From Epinephelus fuscoguttatus (taxonomy: Eukaryota; Chordata; Actinopteri; Perciformes; Serranidae), in contig NC_064775.1 of assembly GCF_011397635.1 (NCBI RefSeq), positions 15,513,452 through 15,577,451 on the forward strand: a stretch of DNA of 64,000 nt, read 5' to 3'. Positions 63,601-64,000 of the stretch are shown piece by piece. The notes below the pieces were generated by a model. That model saw only the letters and a list, made by a program, of their open reading frames with translations, made no database searches and was not told the DNA's origin. The first letter of the stretch is position 1. Each line of letters begins with the position of its first letter. A program made the position numbers and the translations under genes.

Positions 63601-63861
63601 TAAACTTTTGTATAACCGGATTTTTCCGGCTTATATCAGCAACAGTCCGCAGCAATTTACTATATGCAGCAAATTTGTCCCAGCAATTTATTAACAAAAG
63701 CATGTGCTTACCTGGCACCTCGTGAGGCTGGCAGGGCCGGGACTGGGTGATGTTACCCTGGCAGAGGCTGGCCTCAGCCTGCTGGTCCTCGCTGCAGCGA
63801 CGAGTGCGATGCTGCCGACCGTCTTCATCACAGTCCCCCCACTCTGTCCATTCACCCCAAT
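60659..63861 (-). CDS. sema5b: semaphorin-5B, C-terminal part (gene continues past the right edge)
   Basis: Four in-phase exons, 63861-63712, 63379-63344, 61169-60958 and 60820-60659, encode the last 185 residues. The first holds a type-1 thrombospondin repeat (WGEWTEWGDCDEDGRQHRTR, then CQGNITQSRPC). A short juxtamembrane exon ends QEDQSCG. The third encodes the transmembrane helix (LVAVGSASFFAAALLSALAY), then HPSTPNHLTYNKQG and TPKNEKYIPMEFK. The last starts TLNKNNL and has TTTYYPP before the stop. The TPKNEKY(T/I)PMEFKTLNKNN tail is that of SEMA5B, not SEMA5A. The protein is a type I membrane axon-guidance ligand/receptor. The sema domain and the other repeats lie outside the window, so the entry is partial at its 5' end. 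Confidence 0.94.
61694..62201. mobile_element. TIR (MITE-like) element rich in ACTGTAA motifs
   Basis: The ends GCACTGTAACC and TTTTTACAGTGTGC are inverted. The interior repeats ACTGTAAAT / TTACAGTAA motifs typical of a fish MITE family. It lies in the sema5b intron between 61169 and 63344. Confidence 0.65.
62327..62679. mobile_element. hAT-like MITE, complete copy
   Basis: The left end CAGGGTTCTCACACATTTTC and the right end CATGACTGTGGGAACCCTG are inverted repeats. TGTCTT occurs immediately outside both ends (62321-62326, 62680-62685), a probable target duplication. It is the same family as 27540-27915, and lies in a sema5b intron. Confidence 0.8.
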
Positions 63862-64000
63862 CTGATGAAGAGTGGATTTGCACATTGCATTATGTTGTTG
63901 GCTGTTGCTTTGCAGTAAATCCAGGATTTATTTTGGGCAAAAATTCTAATTTTTCTTCTAATTTAATGTCAATAAATTAGTGTCCAGCCTGTTTTTAATA

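Noticed and set aside
60659-63861. Assignment of the semaphorin to sema5a
   Set aside because: The cytoplasmic tail (TPKNEKY, PMEFKTLNKNN, TTTYYP) fits SEMA5B and not the SEMA5A tail.

Overview
The window is vertebrate nuclear DNA, almost certainly from a ray-finned (teleost) fish. Genes are split into short exons with GT..AG introns, coding DNA is a small fraction, and the non-coding DNA is AT-rich and filled with fish-type interspersed repeats: small terminal-inverted-repeat (TIR) DNA elements, hAT remnants, and LINE 3' tails ending in ATGAATG-type or AAATAAAG-type repeats. I could run no database search. Gene names rest on recognising protein families and on checking exon by exon that reading frame and splice phase join up.

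Layout. (1) 0.3-1.5 kb: decayed LINE fragments in opposite orientations. (2) 1.65-12.0 kb, + strand: a complete PEA3-subfamily ETS transcription factor gene, best named etv5 (one non-coding 5' exon, 12 coding exons, 504 aa). It carries all the expected motifs but has a divergent ETS domain. (3) 12.0-12.7 kb: an element with ~45-bp inverted ends. (4) 13.9-17.15 kb, + strand: a possible small spliced gene that I do not recognise. (5) 15.8-18.0 kb: degenerate AT-rich repeats, then a striking ~140-bp-period tandem array whose minus strand carries tRNA-like A- and B-box sequences in each unit. (6) 19-49.4 kb, - strand: a complete voltage-gated calcium channel beta subunit gene, cacnb4, with two alternative 5' ends about 7 kb apart and a 20-nt microexon. 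(7) 49.5-60.6 kb: intergenic DNA or sema5b 3'UTR, with several TIR elements and a 25-bp-type minisatellite. (8) 60.66 kb to the right edge, - strand: the last four coding exons of sema5b (last thrombospondin repeat, transmembrane segment, cytoplasmic tail). The rest of that gene lies beyond the window.

The three named genes do not form an operon or a single pathway. ETV5 is an FGF/ERK-responsive transcription factor, CACNB4 is a neuronal calcium-channel auxiliary subunit and SEMA5B is an axon-guidance transmembrane semaphorin. Their linkage is a synteny signature: in human, ETV5 and SEMA5B are both on 3q and CACNB4 is on 2q. The most unusual items are the tRNA-like tandem array, the unrecognised small spliced gene beside it, a coding minisatellite that lengthens the CACNB4 N-terminal region, a head-to-head inverted repeat pair in an etv5 intron, and several nested transposon insertions with readable boundaries.
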